Below the pieces are notes generated by a model. That model worked only from the letters and a program-made list of their open reading frames with translations. It was not told where the DNA came from and made no database searches. Shown one piece after another: positions 61,664-64,000 of a stretch of 64,000 bases of DNA; position 1 is the stretch's first letter, and each line of letters begins with the position of its first letter. The DNA comes from Vibrio europaeus (GTDB lineage Bacteria > Pseudomonadota > Gammaproteobacteria > Enterobacterales > Vibrionaceae): contig NZ_LUAX01000001.1 in NCBI RefSeq assembly GCF_001695575.1, positions 1,798,001 through 1,862,000 of the forward strand, in the 5' to 3' direction. The translations under genes and the position numbers were made by a program.

Positions 61664-62809
61664 TTAGAACCAGTATTCGATACCGACAGACGCTTCATCA
61701 AAGCTATCTGACTTCCAACGACCTTGGTAACCTTCACCAGTAGTACCAGTGTTTTCTAAGTCATTCATGGCGTAACGAGCGTACACAACCGCGTTAGTAT
61801 CAACCGAGTACATTAACTGCATGGAAGTCACGTTGTCTTTAGTGCCTTCAATGTCTTTACCATCAACTTCTAGGCCAAGGTTTTCAGCGCGAGCGATCTT
61901 CGCTTGCCACTTGTTACCTTCACCAAAGTTGTAGGTTAGACCCACAGAGTAAGAGTGCTCTGTCTCATCGCTGCCTTTAGTATCTTGCGCTTCAGCAATA
62001 CGGTAGTAAGCGAAGTAGCCTAAGCCGTTAGAGAAACCACCTTGAGAACCCAATAGGTACGTTTGGTTATCCCAGTACTTTTCGTTCTTGCCTTCCATTG
62101 TGTCGTAGTTCATTTCATATGCTAAATCGAGCTGAACCCAACCCCAGTCACCGTTGAACTGCTGGTGAGCAGCCATACCGTGCCAGTAGTTGCTACCCGC
62201 TTTTGTGCTGTCTGTACCGCCCGCTCGGTCTTGACCTGCACCCGCTGCGATATCCATTGTGAAGCCTTTCCACAGTTCATTTGTGTCCCAGCGAATGGTG
62301 TCGGATTGACGGTCATTAAAGTTGTTACCACCAATGTTGCCACCCCAGTCCCAAACATTACCCATACCTGGGTTGGTCGCTGGCCAGTCAATCAATTCAT
62401 AAATGGGAGTTAGTACGCGGCCTAGGCGAACTTTACCAATCGTGTCATGTTCAAAACCAACGAAGGTATCACGACGACCTAGATAGCCATTACCGCCATC
62501 TTCACCTGCAAATGACTCATCAACGTAGCCTGACTCGATTTGCCACAAGAATGTCCAGTTGTCCCAGCTATCGAACTTCGCTGTACCACGCCAACCGAGG
62601 CGAGACTCGTTGTTGAACTGAACACCATCGTTTTGTGGTGAGTTGTCGTAATCACGGTTTGCTACCTGCATAGCAATCAAACCATAGATACCTTGCTCAT
62701 ATTTAGCTTCTGCGGGATTCAGGTTCGTATCTGCGGCGGCCATGCCAGAGAAACCTAATACAACGGTCGAAACCGCTGCGCCAAGAAGTGTCTTTTTGAA
62801 CATAGACAT
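61664..62809 (-). CDS. Outer-membrane porin (gram-negative porin family)
   Basis: A 381-residue porin. Signal peptide MSMFKKTLLGAAVSTVVLGFSGMAAA, mature start near DTNLNPAEAKYEQG. Alternating beta-strand pattern, with the porin features NNESRLGWRGTAKF, GRRDTFVGFEHDTIGKVRLGRV (loop 3 region) and a C-terminal Phe (SVGIEYWF), the assembly signal. Start 62809 has AGGGG 8 bp upstream; the long upstream frame extension is not supported. No substrate can be assigned. Confidence 0.9.
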   Translation of the reverse strand: MSMFKKTLLGAAVSTVVLGFSGMAAADTNLNPAEAKYEQGIYGLIAMQVANRDYDNSPQNDGVQFNNESRLGWRGTAKFDSWDNWTFLWQIESGYVDESFAGEDGGNGYLGRRDTFVGFEHDTIGKVRLGRVLTPIYELIDWPATNPGMGNVWDWGGNIGGNNFNDRQSDTIRWDTNELWKGFTMDIAAGAGQDRAGGTDSTKAGSNYWHGMAAHQQFNGDWGWVQLDLAYEMNYDTMEGKNEKYWDNQTYLLGSQGGFSNGLGYFAYYRIAEAQDTKGSDETEHSYSVGLTYNFGEGNKWQAKIARAENLGLEVDGKDIEGTKDNVTSMQLMYSVDTNAVVYARYAMNDLENTGTTGEGYQGRWKSDSFDEASVGIEYWF

Positions 62810-63226
62810 AGTATTAACCCCTAGTATTTTTTCATTTTGGTCGTTTTTCTTAGTACCCCTCTCCCACTTATCAATTGGTGTTCGAGGGGGGCTATTTATG
62901 GACAGGGGCATGGTGACAAACTTTTTTCGCTGCAAAAAACGAGGCGAAAAATTATCTGACTACGTTCAAATCAAAAAAAACACAAACAAGATAAAGACTT
63001 TAAAAACAGCAAGTTAAAATTACAAATCAATAAACAAAAACGTCAAAACACCTTCTTACAATCAAATCAACCAGTTAACTCAGGGAATTTTTCGGCGCAT
63101 ATCACCGTAAATTTTTATTCCTTTATAGGTATTAACAAGTTTCCCAGTAAAAGTTTGAAATCTCTCGCAATCATCCGAGCTAACTATTTTCAAATAATTC
63201 TAATTTTGACGTTTTGGTTTAAAGGC
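62810..63226. other. Gene-free region between the porin and copA
   Basis: No gene is visible. The region is AT-rich with many A tracts and must contain the porin promoter, which I cannot pinpoint. The right end carries the copA promoter. Confidence 0.5.
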
Positions 63227-63257
63227 TTGACCTTACCCTTGAGGTAAGGTTTAGGCT
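63227..63257 (+). promoter_or_regulatory. CueR-type (MerR family) promoter of copA
   Basis: TTGACC (-35), a 19-bp spacer and TAGGCT (-10). The spacer contains the dyad ACCTTACC-CTTGA-GGTAAGGT (63230-63250). An over-long spacer filled by such a dyad is the mark of MerR-family control, and this sequence resembles CueR sites. Confidence 0.82.
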
Positions 63258-63288
63258 AAGCAACAGTTCCATTTTTCGAGGTGTTGAT

Positions 63289-64000
63289 ATGTCTAAGTTT
63301 GATATTCCATTGTCAGGATTAAACTGTATGGGATGCGCACGTAATGTAGAGCGAGCCCTTACCGCAGAACACCAAGTACAGATTCACCAGCTGTCCCCAA
63401 CCTTTATCTCGTTGGAAACTGACAGCTCATTCTCATCGATCGCTAAAGTCGTAGAGAAACTCGGCTATTCAGCGGGCAATCAGCATCATTTTTTCTTAAC
63501 TGGACTAAATTGTGGTAAATGCGTGGCCAAACTTGAGCAAGCATTGGCAAAAGATCCACTCAATGGCACATTCGCAGTTTCGAAAACAGAATTAGCCATT
63601 ACTACCCTGCGAACCGCTGATGAAATTACACAGTTAGTTGCATCGCTTGGTTATCAAGCCAACCAAGAGACAATTGAACTTGATGAAATTGAGACTTCTA
63701 ACACTGAGGCAGATAACCCTGTCAGCCCTATAGAAGAAGGGGCGGCTCACTCCTTCCATTTAATGATCTCCGGCATGACCTGTGCGAGTTGCGTATCGTC
63801 CGTGGAGAAGGCTCTGATTTCTGTTAAAGGCGTTCAAAAAGCTCAGGTCAATTTAGCCGAGCAAAGCGCGTTAGTTTTTAGTACAGAATCAAAAGAGCAG
63901 ATTGCAGCCGAGCTTGTTAACACAGTCAAGGAAGCAGGTTATCAAGCCCAAATCATTGATGACCCAGCAACGCAGAAACAAAAACAGATTGAGCAACAAG
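63289..64000 (+). CDS. copA: Copper-exporting P-type ATPase CopA, N-terminal part (cut by window end)
   Basis: 237 codons are present, all in the regulatory N-terminus. Three heavy-metal-associated domains are visible, with Cys-x-x-Cys pairs at 13/16 (GLNCMGCARNV), 75/78 (GLNCGKCVAKL) and 165/168 (GMTCASCVSSV). Vibrio and E. coli CopA usually have two, so the first may be extra or diverged. The ATPase core lies beyond the window. It pumps Cu(I) out of the cytoplasm. GAGGTG lies 6 bp upstream of ATG 63289 and a CueR-type promoter precedes it. Confidence 0.92.
   Translation, partial: MSKFDIPLSGLNCMGCARNVERALTAEHQVQIHQLSPTFISLETDSSFSSIAKVVEKLGYSAGNQHHFFLTGLNCGKCVAKLEQALAKDPLNGTFAVSKTELAITTLRTADEITQLVASLGYQANQETIELDEIETSNTEADNPVSPIEEGAAHSFHLMISGMTCASCVSSVEKALISVKGVQKAQVNLAEQSALVFSTESKEQIAAELVNTVKEAGYQAQIIDDPATQKQKQIEQQ

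Overview
The window is chromosomal DNA from a marine gammaproteobacterium, almost certainly a Vibrio. The evidence is the single polar-flagellar locus with flgO, flgP and flgT (the Vibrio H-ring genes), sigma-54 and sigma-28 flagellar promoters, a NutA-type lipoprotein 5'-nucleotidase, and a tandem tRNA array typical of Vibrio chromosome 1.

Layout. (1) 1-16.9 kb holds housekeeping genes: the end of a probable bepA, arsC-like yfgD, wrbA, a DUF2069 protein, a DUF2066 protein, uraA, ybaK, nutA and the run sirB2-sirB1-kdsA behind hemA-prfA-prmC. On the other strand are lolB-ispE-prs-pth-ychF. Two simple-sequence arrays sit beside a terminator-like hairpin just after uraA. (2) 17.4-19.5 kb is an array of 16 intact tRNA genes (4 Met-CAT, 8 Leu-TAG, 4 Gln-TTG) plus two copies of a decayed tRNA-Gln-like gene, with a 322-bp tandem duplication. 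(3) 19.7-40.0 kb is a flagellar and chemotaxis region: two flagellin genes, flgLK, flgJIHGF, flgEDCB, cheRV, flgAMN, flgPO and flgT. Five sigma-54 core promoters (flagellin, flgK, flgF, flgB, flgT) and two sigma-28 promoters (second flagellin, flgM) can be read directly. An 8-bp repeat array abuts the flgK sigma-54 promoter.

(4) 40.1-56.0 kb is a 15.9-kb integrated element in a tRNA-Arg(CCT) gene. A 47-bp direct repeat of the tRNA 3' half marks its ends. Its core is a tyrosine integrase, a 335-codon unknown gene, an AlpA-like regulator and a VapE-like ATPase. Its cargo has three parts: (a) a compact cassette of a 25-codon peptide gene, an MFS exporter and an HExxH protein that resembles aKG-HExxH-type peptide beta-hydroxylases, which I read as a candidate undescribed ribosomal-peptide (RiPP) pathway; (b) a LysR-DMT-epimerase group and a secreted metallo-beta-lactamase-fold hydrolase; (c) an orphan type VI secretion cargo module with a DUF4123 adaptor, a class-3 lipase effector, a membrane-anchored candidate immunity protein and four paralogous small membrane proteins, one of them truncated.

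(5) 56.2-64 kb returns to the chromosome: an unknown 168-aa protein, two tandem OmpA-family paralogs, gltX, a DUF2057 protein, a porin, and the start of copA behind a CueR-type promoter. Functions are inferred by reading the sequence; no database search was run.
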